DNA of 64,000 bases from Erythroxylum novogranatense (Eukaryota > Streptophyta > Magnoliopsida > Malpighiales > Erythroxylaceae), in assembly GCA_029891385.1 (NCBI GenBank), contig CM057228.1:83812964-83876963 (forward strand). The letters run 5' to 3'. The notes below the pieces were generated by a model. The model had not been told where the DNA came from. It searched no databases and saw nothing but the letters and a program-made list of their open reading frames with translations. Positions 46,805-58,650 of the stretch are shown one piece after another (the first letter of the stretch is position 1; every line of letters starts with the position of its first letter). A program made the position numbers and the translations under genes.

Positions 46805-49800
46805 TGTAACATCCCGATAACCATGTTAAGGCTAGAATAGTAATTTATGAAGATATTGTAAAATTAGGAAAATACACATCATGCATAATTAATAGTGACA
46901 TACACATTTCTTTTGCACATTCATATAATTGTACATGCATTCATTGGCATTTTCGGGTAAATTGGTTCATAAATAAAAATTGTGGATTTATTTGGACTGT
47001 ATTAAATGTGATTTGGCAATTTTTGTACATTTTGGATATTTTGAAATTTTTGGTGAATTATTTTTTAGTTGAAATTTTATTTAGAGATTATTAGTATTAT
47101 TTCAGAATTTTGGTGAATTTTAGAAAATGTTTTAAATTTTGAGGTATTTTAGACTAGGAAAATTATTAAAATAATAAACCAATTATAAGGTGACATGTGG
47201 CAGCCTATAGATGAGACAAATGGCTCACATGCATGGTGACATGTGGCAAAGGGTTAGGTTAAAATCAAAATTCATGTTGTTTCCTCCACCTTTGCTCTTC
47301 ACCGTGTACATCAACACCAAAACTCTTCCTCATCACCGAACCAGCTAGTTGCTTCAAGTTGCATGTTGGACTTTGGAGTCTAATATTGAAGTAAGAATGT
47401 CGATCTAAAACTTGTGTTGTTGTTCTTTTTTTTCATTATTTCCATCCACCGAAAGATTATGGGCTTTGGAAAGGAGTTGTGTTGATGATGTTTTAGAGTG
47501 TGGAAATAGATACATGCATGAGTGGGGATAGGAAGAAGTAGTTTCAGTGATGATTAATGAATTAGGAAAGAGGCTGAAAGTGTAAAAAAAAAAGAATGTA
47601 GAAAAAGAATGGAAGTGCAGAAATTTAGGTGAAATATGGGAATAAAATGGTTGTTTATAAAGTTGTGTGATCTTGAATTTTGAGAGGTCTTGATAGTGAG
47701 CTAAATGCAAACGGGTGTGAAAAGCATGATATGGGTTTTTTTTAGAATTTGTTGTTAAACGTAAAAAAAAGAAAAAAAATTGCAGAAGAGAGAAGAAGTG
47801 CAGCAGATAAAGGAAGAGGAAGTTGATGAATAGTGTGTTTGACGTTGAGGGTTTGAATTTATGATGTTGAAGTTTAGAATTGTTTCTGAATTGTTTGGAA
47901 GTTTCAATGAGTATAAACAAGTATAATAGATGATTTAGAAGTGATTAAGTTGGAAAAGGAATGAGAAGAAAAAAATTGGGTTTGGTAAAGAAGATGATGA
48001 ATAGTATTTAAAAAATTCTGGTTTTGGCAATTGTAGATAATGTTGCACTTTGAGTTGTTTAGCATAAGATAAGTTGCAAATGAAAGGTATAACTTTGTGA
48101 TGAGCAATTAAGTAGAGGAGAGGAAGAAGATGGAAGAGAGTTGCTGCAAAAATGAGGAGACTTACGTGCAAAAACGTTATTCTACAGTAAAATGGTGATA
48201 GTTGCATGTATAAGGTTCTGAACAGAGTATTTCATTGAACATCCCTCAGTCTTTTGCCTATAACTTTTTCATCCGAACTCCAAATAACTTGAAACTTGGA
48301 TCAATGGATTCCTAAGATATTTTTCTTTCCCTTCATAAAAATTTAGAGTTATCTAAATTGATTTGGAAGTGATTGACAAGATGAAAGTGTGGAAGTCTGC
48401 TGGAATGTTATGAACTGGAAATTTTCATGATCATGCTTCGGTTTTCTAATTATAACTTGAGCTGTAGATTTCTGAATGAGTTTGTTTTTTATTCATATTA
48501 AACTAGAGACATATTTCTATAATTTTTATGAAGAGGTCGAATTTTAATGTGCGTAGAAAATCTGAAGTGGTCATTTAAGTTATGAAATTGTTTTCACATT
48601 ATTTTATTTTGGTCCAAATTATAAGTACCAAATGTTATTAATGAGGGCTTTGATATCTGATTGGTTTGATGATGCAAATTATAATAAGATACCCAGAATT
48701 GTCATTGAACATGCATTATACATACTTTCTATATATTGATGTGCATAAAAGAACACTTATATATTTGTACAAAAATGTGATATTTTTGAATATGTTGTGT
48801 ATGTTTTAGAGGAGCCAAATGGACGCTAGACCGACATTGCCGGACCATCTAGGCAATAACATATTGGAGCATTCTGTGAGTCAACCTAGATGATTTCCTA
48901 GGATTGATTTGATTTGAATTTAATTTAATTTATTACATTTCCAATATTATTGAACTGTTTGTGAGTTGATTATAGATTCCGGACCTGAGGTCCGAGAAGT
49001 TTAATAGTTGGGCATGTATTGGGAGTGTTTTGACTTGATATAAATTTTTGACATTTGATTCTTCATGAAAGTTGAATGTCAGAATTAGGTCCGATGACTG
49101 TGAAATTTTGCTTGAACATTTTTATAAGATTGTGATATATGAGATTTTTTTGAAATTGTTGCATTTCATAAAATGCATGCTCAGTTAAAGGCATTGTGAC
49201 TTGAGTTGTTAGTATGAAGCGCTTTCACGTAGAGCTTTGCTCCGTGATTTATGATTTTTACAGTAAAGCTATGCTCTGTGATTCTCTGAGCCCTATGGGC
49301 CAATATTTGTATAAGTTTGTGATAGGCACTTGATCACAACAATAAGAAAGAATATGAGTCTCATGCATATAACATTTGATTGAAATTTATTGAATGATTT
49401 GTAAAGTTGAATGAGTGATAAATTGATGCGATTTACTTGTTATACTTAGTAATGTGAACTGTGTGATCATATGATATACCATATTGTGTGACCACCTAGA
49501 ATGTATTTATGTTCTGAATGGGTGTCTATAAAATAAGTATTATGTGTATGTGATCCAGTGAAATCATCAATGATGGTTCACTCATTGAGTTCGCAAAACT
49601 CATAAAAATTGCAACGTGGTTTTTCAGGTACGAGACAAGAGACATAGTTCATAGACAGGACTAAAGGACCCTTTGGATTTTTTTATGGATTAGAGGCCTC
49701 TCAGCTGGCTCCAGGAGTAATGTGTCTTGTATTTTGTTATTCTTGTTAGAATTTCAAAGAAGTTATGTAAATATTTGTCTAAAGGAAATAGTGTAAATTT

Positions 49801-49970
49801 GTTTGGATTAATGCAATGAATGGTTTTAAAATTTAGTGACTTTCGATTATGTTAGACGATGCCATATATAATTTGCTTTTGCTTTTGCTCTAACATGCCA
49901 TTATCATAGCATATGTACTTGAATATGCTTGAATGTTTGGGTATGTATCATGTGGTAGTGGGATGTTGCA
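46805..49970 (-). mobile_element. 3.2-kb LTR-type element nested in the preceding one, inverted
   Basis: Starts TGTAACATCCCGATAACC and ends GTGGGATGTTGCA; flanked by GTCTG and GTCTA (four of five equal). 3166 bp. Its first 300 bp match the reverse complement of the 3' end of 37376-40546 (shared words near ATACATGCATTCATTG and ATTATTTCAGAATTTT), so it is the same family in the opposite orientation. No coding frame recognised. Confidence 0.8.
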
Positions 49971-50994
49971 GTCTAAATGCGAACGTTTAACCTACACATC
50001 ACAATTATACAATACGTACGTTACACACACATTAATAACTTTACACAATTATAAGCGTTCATTTATGTGTATGTGTGTATATGGACTATGTACAATGCAT
50101 GTTTATGACAATTCTGGGTATCTTTTTTTTAATTTCATCACAAATCAATTTCATATCAAATCTCATCTAAGTATAATTTATGCTTAGGTTTATGCCTCAC
50201 TAAAACCATTAAAAACTATATTCCTTTCTCATGGACTCACTTCAGATTTTTCCAAGACATACTTTTTTGTTTACAATCAATTAGAAAGTGAAAACAATAT
50301 AATTTGGTCATACTCTCTTCTTTAAAAGTATTCCTCTATGTCTTATCTTTCCATTGACACCAAAATTACTCAATTTGGTTTAGTAATTTGGAAGATATGC
50401 CTCAAACATTTTCGAACTGCTCTTATCCAAAACAGTATACTATACACAATTTCCTTCCAGAAATTAAATATCTTAGAGACTTAATCACAATTCGACTTCT
50501 TCAGATAATTTGTAAGCCTATATCTCTAGTTTACTCAAATAAAAAATCATCTCATTTAGAATCCTATAGATCCAGGTATAACTGAAATAGCCAAACATGT
50601 TTAGTGAAATCACACCAATTCATAATATTCCAACAAATTTCCTCACTTTCTTTCAACCAAAATTTTCCAAATAAATTCATTATGCTACCAATTTTTATGG
50701 AGAGATAGAAATGTGAGATAGGAATCTATTGGTCTAAGAATCACTCCATTTGGAGGTTGGATGAGAAAGTTATAGCTGAAAGAATCAAACAAGGTTCTGT
50801 CCTCAATTATATTGAACCTATTTCGGGGCAACTAGCATAACTTTCCCTATAGGTATCGGATCGAGGTGTTCTTTGGATGATTTTGTAGAGGACTTCGATA
50901 TCTATAACTTTCATGAGACCTAGAAGACAAATTCTATCATACAAGGGATCAAAATTGGACCAGAAGAAGTTTCAGTCAACATAAGATGAAGCAA

Positions 50995-51290
50995 AAAGTC
51001 AACTTAAGACGAAGCAAAGTCAACTTAAGAAGAAGTAACTCTTAAGACGAAGCAAAGTCAACTTAAGATGAAGTGACTCTTAAGACGAAACAGAGTTAAC
51101 TTAAGATGAAGTAAAGTCAACTTAAGACGAAGTAACTCTTAAGACGAAGCAGAGTCAACTTAAGACGAAGTGACTCTTAAGAGGAAGCAGAGTCAACTTA
51201 AGACGAAGCAAAATTAACTTAAGACGAAGTGACTCTTAAGACGAAGCAGAGTCAAATTAAGACGAAATGATTCTTAAGACGAAGTAGGTT
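50995..51290 (+). repeat. Tandem repeat of CTTAAGACGAAG units
   Basis: The 12-mer CTTAAGACGAAG alternates with AGTGACT and CAGAGTCAA spacers in units of about 38-41 bp, repeated seven to eight times. It lies in the 3' part of the outer LTR element. Each unit contains the palindrome CTTAAG. Confidence 0.9.
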
Positions 51291-52404
51291 ACTCTCCTGA
51301 GCATCTCCACTCATAAAGACCATAACTTTCAAATCCAATGTCCAAAAGTTTCATATTATATACCGTTGGAAAGCTACAAAAATAAGCTACAACTTTCTAG
51401 AAGACAAATTTGTCTAAGTTAGCCTAGATTAAACCATATTTTACTCTGAAGTCAGAATACGAAATTTACCCCTAAGGAAGACTTGAAAATTTTTCATCGT
51501 GCAATTTGGAAAATCCTGAGTATAACCATTCAGTTACCAATTTGACTTCATTCAACTCTCAAACCTCAACTCAATAGGGTTTTCAAATAGAAAAATTCCA
51601 CAACAACCAATCACTAAAATTAGTTCTAGAATACTTAAACCTGTGTATTTCCTAACTACATGGTCTAAAACTCTTCCAAAAATTTCAAAAGATTCAAATG
51701 ATCTTACCTTGATTTTTCACCAAATAAAAAGATCTTTGGCTCAATTTGAAGCTCTTCTCTCCATCTTCCTTTTTCTCTTCTTAACCCACTTCAAAATTCC
51801 TCTCAAGACTAAGAAGTGCTGGAACCCTAGCATAACTCTTTTCTTTTATCTCAACCACCGAAATTCTCTTCTTTTTCTTTCTTAATTTCTCTTTTCTCTC
51901 TTAATTCATGTTTTCCCCTTCTTAAAAAGCAAGACTACATTTCTTTCTTCCATTTCTACTCTTAATGAGCCCAAAAAGCCCCTTTTACCCTTCCTTATAG
52001 GCTTATGTTCTTTTTAACCTTAAGTGTCTTGCTAAAAACACCCTTTGAACATTATTATAACCTTTATACTTTATTCCAATCAGCCTATGTCATACGATCT
52101 TTCTAACATCAACATAGTAATTACTTTCTACAAAATTTCATAAGGACCTCATAATTAATGCAAATCATACTTATTCGTTAAGAAGAAATTCTTGGGGGCT
52201 AACATTTCTCAATATACTCACATTTATAAACATTTATACTTGGAAAGTCAATTAATGCATGTACAATCATTTTTATATGCCAAACTTTCACTATTCACAT
52301 GTATTTGTATGTCATATTATGTATAAGCATGAAAATGCATTTCTAAGCTCTTATTAATCACTCATATTTACTATTTTAGTCTCTCAAGGTGATGGGATGT
52401 TATA

Positions 52405-53340
52405 ATTATATTTTGACACTACTTATGATCGATTTTATTTAAGATATCTCAATTAGTAATAATTGGATATAATATGGAAGATAGGAGATCGTTAAATAAT
52501 TAAATAAAAGATTTATCACACTAAAGTAATTAGGGATGATGCTCTATTATTCTTGCTTAGTAATGATTTAAGAAAATTTCTCACTATAGTGAATTGACAT
52601 TGAATAATTAGGAGAATGTTCTACTTTCTTGATTAGTAGTGATTTAAGAAAATCTTTAGCCAAAGTGAATTAATATTTGAAAATGTTATTTTCAAACATC
52701 AATTTATAAATTAATTGTTAATTAGGTAGCATGAACATAATTAAATTTAAAATAGATTAGACAATAATTTCATATTTTACATCCAATTGAAACATTGGAT
52801 GATGAAATAATTAAAGTATATATCGAATCGTGCATAAATAGGTGGAGTGGTCATAACTTGTTATTAGATGTTAATCTTAAAATGTGATTATTAATTGTTA
52901 AATTAGAGAATAAAATATAAAATAAACAGATTTTTAATTTATGTAATTTTATTATAAATTAGAATTATAAATTTATAATCATTAAGAATGTGTTAAGAAC
53001 CATTTCCAAAATAAATGTAAGAATAATCTAATGGGTCATATAAAAAAGTCATTTAAATAAAAATAATTTAAATTAAGTTTAACTTAAATGTAAAATTTGA
53101 GAAACTTTAAGAATTAAATATGAGATATTTAATTTTATTAAAATTAAATTGTAATTAAAATTGGAGTTAATTTTAATTATAATTTAGAAATTTTATTTTG
53201 ATAATAAAATATCTATAATTTCTTATTTATATTTTAACATTATTCAATTAATAAAATTCAGTAAAAATTGTAAATTATTATTTTTAAATGTTAAAGTCGT
53301 ATGTGATGATGAAATTTTATCTTAATGTATCACAAGTTTC
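52405..53340 (+). repeat. Copia LTR remnant, right piece
   Basis: Starts with the second ATTAT duplication. ATTTTGACACTACTTATGA matches 25290-25310 of the copia LTR, and GAGAAACTTTAAGAATTAAA matches its 25870-25910 region. It therefore continues the LTR begun at 45351. Confidence 0.55.
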
Positions 53341-53511
53341 ATTCAATCTGCTTCTATAGTATGTAGTAAAAATTTTAATTTACAGCTAAATATATGTGGC
53401 ACCTTAATTTGTAATTCAAGGCATAAACTGAATTCACCAAAATCAAAGAACATCAAATATAAAAATATATATTATTGCTTGATTTTGTAAAACAATGAGA
53501 GGAGAATACCT

Positions 53512-56500
53512 TTTTTTTGTATAAAGGGAAATAAAGAACTCCGATTACAAAATAAGTCTCGGGAAACTGATTCCCAACATATCTTCTAAAAGAAGACTAT
53601 GGCACCTTATAGTTGTTACATCGAAAAAAGTGACCCCAATGTCTGAATGACCTACCTGGGCAACGAGCTAGTCCGCACATCTGTTGCCCTCTCGGTAGAC
53701 ATGCCGATGGACAACAGTCCAGTTCCGGTTGAGAAGTTCCAGGATACCAAGGACGAGAGGGTTTTGCGACTGAGATCGGGTGGTCACAGAGGAGAGGAGC
53801 TGGTGCACCCCCAGCGAGTCCACTTCCAGCTCCAGCTGACGGAATCCCAACCTCCAAACCATCGAGAGCCCGGTGTAGACGGCCCATAGCTCCGCGGATT
53901 GAGTTGTGCACCAACCTATGTTCTGGGTGAATCCACCTTGCCAGGTGTCGGTACTGTCCCGGACGAGGCCACCTGCGGTAGCCGTGTGTTGGGAGCGATT
54001 GCAAGCCCCATCCGTGTTCAACTTGACCCATCCCGACGGCGGACGACTCCAGCCAACGTGTTGCTCCTGACGGGGACGGTAGCTAGGGGGCCCTTACTGT
54101 ACCGCTCAATAGCCGACTGAACCTGATTTGCATAAGACAAGATGAGAAAAGAGGGTGAGTTAGGCCACACAAAAGTAGAATCGAAGATAGATTTGTTTCT
54201 CCAACCCCAGAGGAACCAGCAGGTCAACCCAAAAAGGAGTGCCCAATCCTGGTCGTGCACCCGTCGATGGTGGTGGAGGTTGGCGAGCAACCAGGCACTG
54301 CAAGGGAGGGTGAAGGAAGGCGAGGTGACGATGTCTGGCAAGACGGCTGTCCACACTCGGCGCGCGATCACGCAGTCCTGAACAACATGGAGGGACGATT
54401 CCTCCTGGAAGCAGTGGGGGCAGGTATCGTCAGTGGTGAGGTGGCGACGCACCCGTTGCTGATTACTGAGCAAGCGTTCCTTTGCGAGTAACCATAAAAA
54501 GGAGCGCACCCGTTGGGGCCCCGACCACTACCAAATGGCCCGCCAGCCCCATGCTGATCTGCGTCTGAATGGTCCAGAAGCATGGAATAAGTAGAGGCAA
54601 CGGAAAAGTGGCCATGGTCGGAGGCTCCCCAGATAATCGGGTCGGGACCCAGAAACTCAGAAGGAGGGAACATGCCAGCTAAAGTACGGCAAAGCGAAGG
54701 CGAGAGGAACGATTGGATGGCCGCCAGGTTCCAACTGTCGGAGGAGTCAACGAAGTGCCTGACGCGGAGGCTAAGAAGACAGTCCGGGATGGGCTGGGTA
54801 GAGGAGGAGAGAAGAGTCCCGACCCCCGTGACCCAAGGGTCGAGCCAAAAGCGGGTCGTCATACCATTACCGATTCTCTACTGAAGGCCTTGCTGCACAA
54901 TAGGCCATGTCGCCTTAATGCTCTTCCACACCATCGACCCCCCAGAGGAAGGAATGGAGGAGGGAAGGCGGGTTACATCAAAAACGTATTTAGCAGATAG
55001 CACCCTGACCCACAAGACATCAGGATGAACTATCAAGGTCCAGCCGAGCTTAGCCAGGAAAGCATCGTTCAGTTCCCTAATCCTGCGAATACCTAGGCCC
55101 CCCATGGCCTTTGGCATACAAACTTCCTCCCAACTGACCAGGGAAAGTTTCGTACGGTCGCGGGACGATCCCCACAAAAATTGCCGCATAGCGCGTTCGA
55201 GAGCGTCACATAACCTACGTGGCAACCGCACAGTCTGCATCGTATAACTCAGAATAGCCGCCAAAACCGATTGTAACAGGGTGACCCGACCAGCAAAAGA
55301 CAACGTGGAGGGGCCCCAGCCAGACAGTCGATGATGAACCTTATCGAGAATGTACTGATAGGTATGCTTGCCGACCCGTTGGTGCAGAAGAGGAACCCCC
55401 AGGTACCGGCCTAGGTCGGTCGTCCGAGGGAAAGCTAACGCACTGCTCAAGGTACGGTGAGCCGAAGGAGGGACATTCTTGGAGAAGTAACATCTCGACT
55501 TAGCCTGGCTGACGCGCTGTCCCGAAGCTGCACAAAACGAGTCCAGAACATGCCGAATAATGGGAACTTGATCGGTGGAAGCCTCAGAGAAGAGGATGAG
55601 GTCGTCGGCAAAGAATAAATGAGAAAGGGGGGGCATTCCTACTCAATTTAACCGGAACCCATCTACCAGAGGACACCGCCTGAGAAATCGCGTGACCTAG
55701 GCGTTCCATGCACAACACAAAAAGATAAGGGGAGAGGAGGTCCCCTTGGCGAATACCACGAGAAGGCTAAAAGGCTGCACTAAGCTCCCCCTGCCAACTC
55801 ACCTGAAATGACACCGTAGAGATGCATTTCATGATGAGCGAAATAAGCGAAACCGGAAGACCAATGTCTTGAAGGGTGCCGTGAATGAAGTCCCAACTGA
55901 GGCGGTCATAAGCTTTCTCGAGATCCCCTTTGATGGCCATCAGCCCTGACCGACCAGTCTTGCATTTCATGGAGTGAATCACTTCCTGGGTAATGATGAT
56001 ATTGTCGGTAATGAGGCGGCCAGGCATAAAGCTACACTGAGTCGGGCTAACTAGACCCTCGAGGTACGGTTGGAGCCGATTCGCTAAAATCTTGGTGAGA
56101 CCTTTGTAGAGCACCATGCAAAGAGCGATCGGACGGAATTGCGAAATGGAAGTAGGGGAGGGGGTTTTGGGAATGAGGACAAAAATGGTACGGTTAATCG
56201 TCGTCTCCCAAAACCTCATGAGAAAAAACATGCTGAAGGAAATGAATCAGGGAGGGGCCGACAGTGTCCCACTGGGATTGGTAGAAAAGAGCAGTGAAAC
56301 CATCCACTCCAGGAGCTTTGTTAGGGGCCATAGAAAAGAAGGCCTCTTTAATCTCATAAGGACTGAGAGGACGAGAGAGTTCCTCGGACATATGAGGCGG
56401 GGGAGGGGGAAACTGGCCAGGGAGAGGCCCAGGGTGATAGGAGGTACCCTCGGAGCGGTATAAGTCCTCCAAGAAGCGCTGAGCAAGTCCTCGGAGACCG

Positions 56501-57830
56501 ACAGGATCGGTAACTTCATTACCATTGCTGTCGGGAAGAGAGTGAATGACGGAATGACGACGGCGAGAATGAGTGAGGGCATGGTAATACTGAGTATTCC
56601 GGTCACCCTGGCCAATCCATTGGCTCCGAGAATGCTGATGCCAGAAGAGCTCTTCCTGATAGAGAACGGATTCCATTCCCATCCGCAGATATGTCTCTAG
56701 CTCGTGAAGGGAGGGGGAGTCGGAGTCTTCCACTGGTTGTTGAAGACCCTCAAGCCTGGCCATAAGGCGTTTTTTTCAATGAAAAATGTTTCCAAACTCT
56801 GTGGCGTTCCAATGTTAGAGCTTCTCCGAGAAGCGACGGATCGCGCCACTGAAATCCGAGGAGCTCGAATGCCAGTGATCAGCGACCACTTGGGCGAAAG
56901 AGTCGTGAGTAAGCCACGTCGATTGAAAGCGGAAAGGACGACGCAACTGAGGGGGAGGAGCGGGAGCGCCGAACCGAATAAGGAGAGGCCGATGATCCGA
57001 CTTAAGAAAAGGCAGGTGGGAAATTCGGGTACTCGGATGCGTAGAGAGCCAAGCATGCGAGCCGAAAGCTCGATCAAGCCGGACCCGGAGAGTGCCCCTC
57101 TTCCATGTGAATCACGGGCCTGAAAACCCAAGATCCTGGAGATGGCACCGGAGCATACAATCACGAAATTGATTGTTAACGGTAGGTTGGGTGCGGGAAC
57201 CCCCGCGCTTATCAGTGCCCTCCAACTTCTCGTTAAAATCCCCGCCCATAAGCTAGGGGACGGTGATGTGCGGAGCGAGGGAGGCTAGGTAGTGCCAAAG
57301 ATACTTCTGCAGCGAGTAAGTGGAGCTTGCGTAGATCGCGGTAAAATCAAACAAGTGACGGTCCCACTGAACTCGAGCATGAATAAATTGGCGGTGGGCA
57401 AGACGAATGCGAACATCAACATTCGCTTGCCAAAGCAGCCAAATCCCGCCCGAGTAGCTCGTCGCCTCTACCCGGAAAGAATTGTTAAATCCCATAGTAC
57501 GAATAACTTTAAGAGCGCGAGCACCACTGATACGCAGCTCAATAAGAACCACTAAGCGGGGCTTATGGAGATGAATATAGTTCTTCATAATGGGCTTGAA
57601 GGTCCGACCTCCAGCCCCTTGACAATTCCAGATAAATATCGTCATAAACAAGGAGAGAAAGGGGACTAACTTGCACAAAACGGTCGATTCGTGGGCCGTG
57701 GGACCAGCTTGGCCAGCGAGATCTGGGTGAGGCAGGTCCGCAGGGTCAGGTTCCGCCATTGGCGTATCGGGTGAAGCGACCAACTCCCTAGCTGACCGTT
57801 GCAATGTGCATCGGGGAGGCAACTGGTGAG
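53512..57830 (-). pseudogene. L1-type LINE with terminal RNase H, GC-rich, minus strand
   Basis: ORF2 probably starts near 57645 (MTIFIWNCQGAGGRT), the AP endonuclease motif. Endonuclease continues to about 56900 (GGDFNEK near 57235, SDHRPLL near 57000). RT: NKAPGVDGFTALFY (56330), DLEKAYDRLSW, and the catalytic FADDLIL box at 55612-55589. Then the zinc-binding CPHC region (about 54420) and an RNase H (NTDGACNRS at 54018) at the 3' end. A stop at 57253-57255 and several shifts (near 56760, 56210, 55640-55770, 54870, 54510, 54030) break it. It is much richer in GC than its surroundings. A run of eight T at 53510-53517 (A on the minus strand) is the probable poly(A) end. Confidence 0.92.
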
Positions 57831-58650
57831 GCTATTCAAAGAACGTAGGAAGGAGGTGATCGCGCAGAAAAGGAGGACTAGAAGAATGTCAAATGAAGGA
57901 AAAAAAATTCAGAGGACTGTCGAAGAAGGAAGAATGGAACTGTGAAGGTCTATGAAGAAGAAAGAGTGGAACTGTAGAATTATGTCTCCTAAAGTCCTAA
58001 TGTTTTAAGTACTTAGAATAAAATGATGTCATTTAATATACGCAATAGAGTAAATAAAACATTTGAACTTAAGTTGGATCAAAATCCAATCAAATCAGAC
58101 CGAATCCATTAATTTCGAGTTGGGCTGAATCAGGCAACTAACATACGAACAGTAGTTTCTTGCTATGGCCGACAAGTGCTAACCCACCCTTTGTTTTTAA
58201 CTAAATAGTTATTTATTGGGGTAATCACGAGGTTGGCTTGTTTATAGGACAACAGGGTGAGCTGCGATTACGAGGTTTTTGAACAAGCAGCTTCGGAATA
58301 ATTTGTTACAAGAAATTAATTGGAAGCCCTTAGCCACATCTCATTCAATTCCCTGTAAGCTTTCGATCTCCCTGTTTAGCTTCTTATTGCTTAACTCAAC
58401 AGTGGCTTCAGACGCATTTTGCTTTTATGGGTTCCTATTTTTGTTAGTTAGTATTAGGATTTTCAGGGCCAACCAAGACTTGTGTGAAAGGATGCTATTT
58501 CTGTTCACACTAGTTAGTCGTCAGGATTGGGTTTTGAGCTCTTATTATTGTTGCCAATTATATCCTGGATTCCTTGTTTTGAAATTGGAGATTTATGAAA
58601 CTGAAGTCAGTGCGTGTGGTAATTAATAGGCTAGTTTAAACTCCTGATCG
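57831..58650. other. Region upstream of the serine racemase
   Basis: 57870-57990 has a locally doubled GAAGAAAGA(A)TGGAACTGT phrase. 58000-58650 should hold the promoter and 5' UTR; I cannot mark a definite TATA box. The frame at 58279-58626 has no family likeness. Confidence 0.45.

Larger units (their letters stand above)
45659..52404 (+). mobile_element. 3.2-3.6-kb LTR-type element, expanded by a nested insertion; TSD ATTAT
   Basis: Starts TGTAACACCCCACTTCTTAG like the element at 37376 and ends GATGGGATGTTATA. Perfect 5-bp duplication ATTAT at 45654-45658 and 52405-52409. 6746 bp long because it carries another element of the same family (46805-49970, opposite strand). Without it about 3.57 kb remain. 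No conserved coding frame. Short frames here (for example 46097-46336) are not genes. Confidence 0.82.

Noticed and set aside
47405..48207. 171-, 67- and 90-codon minus-strand frames
   Set aside because: They lie within the noncoding 3.2-kb LTR-type element and are low-complexity Phe/Leu/Ser/His readings of purine-rich sequence.
50995..51290. CRISPR-like array
   Set aside because: The repeats are tandem with variable short spacers that are themselves repeated. The region is plant retroelement DNA and no cas genes exist.
53647..57555. Plus-strand frames of 70-139 codons across this region
   Set aside because: They are antisense shadows of the GC-rich LINE ORF on the minus strand and show no domain.
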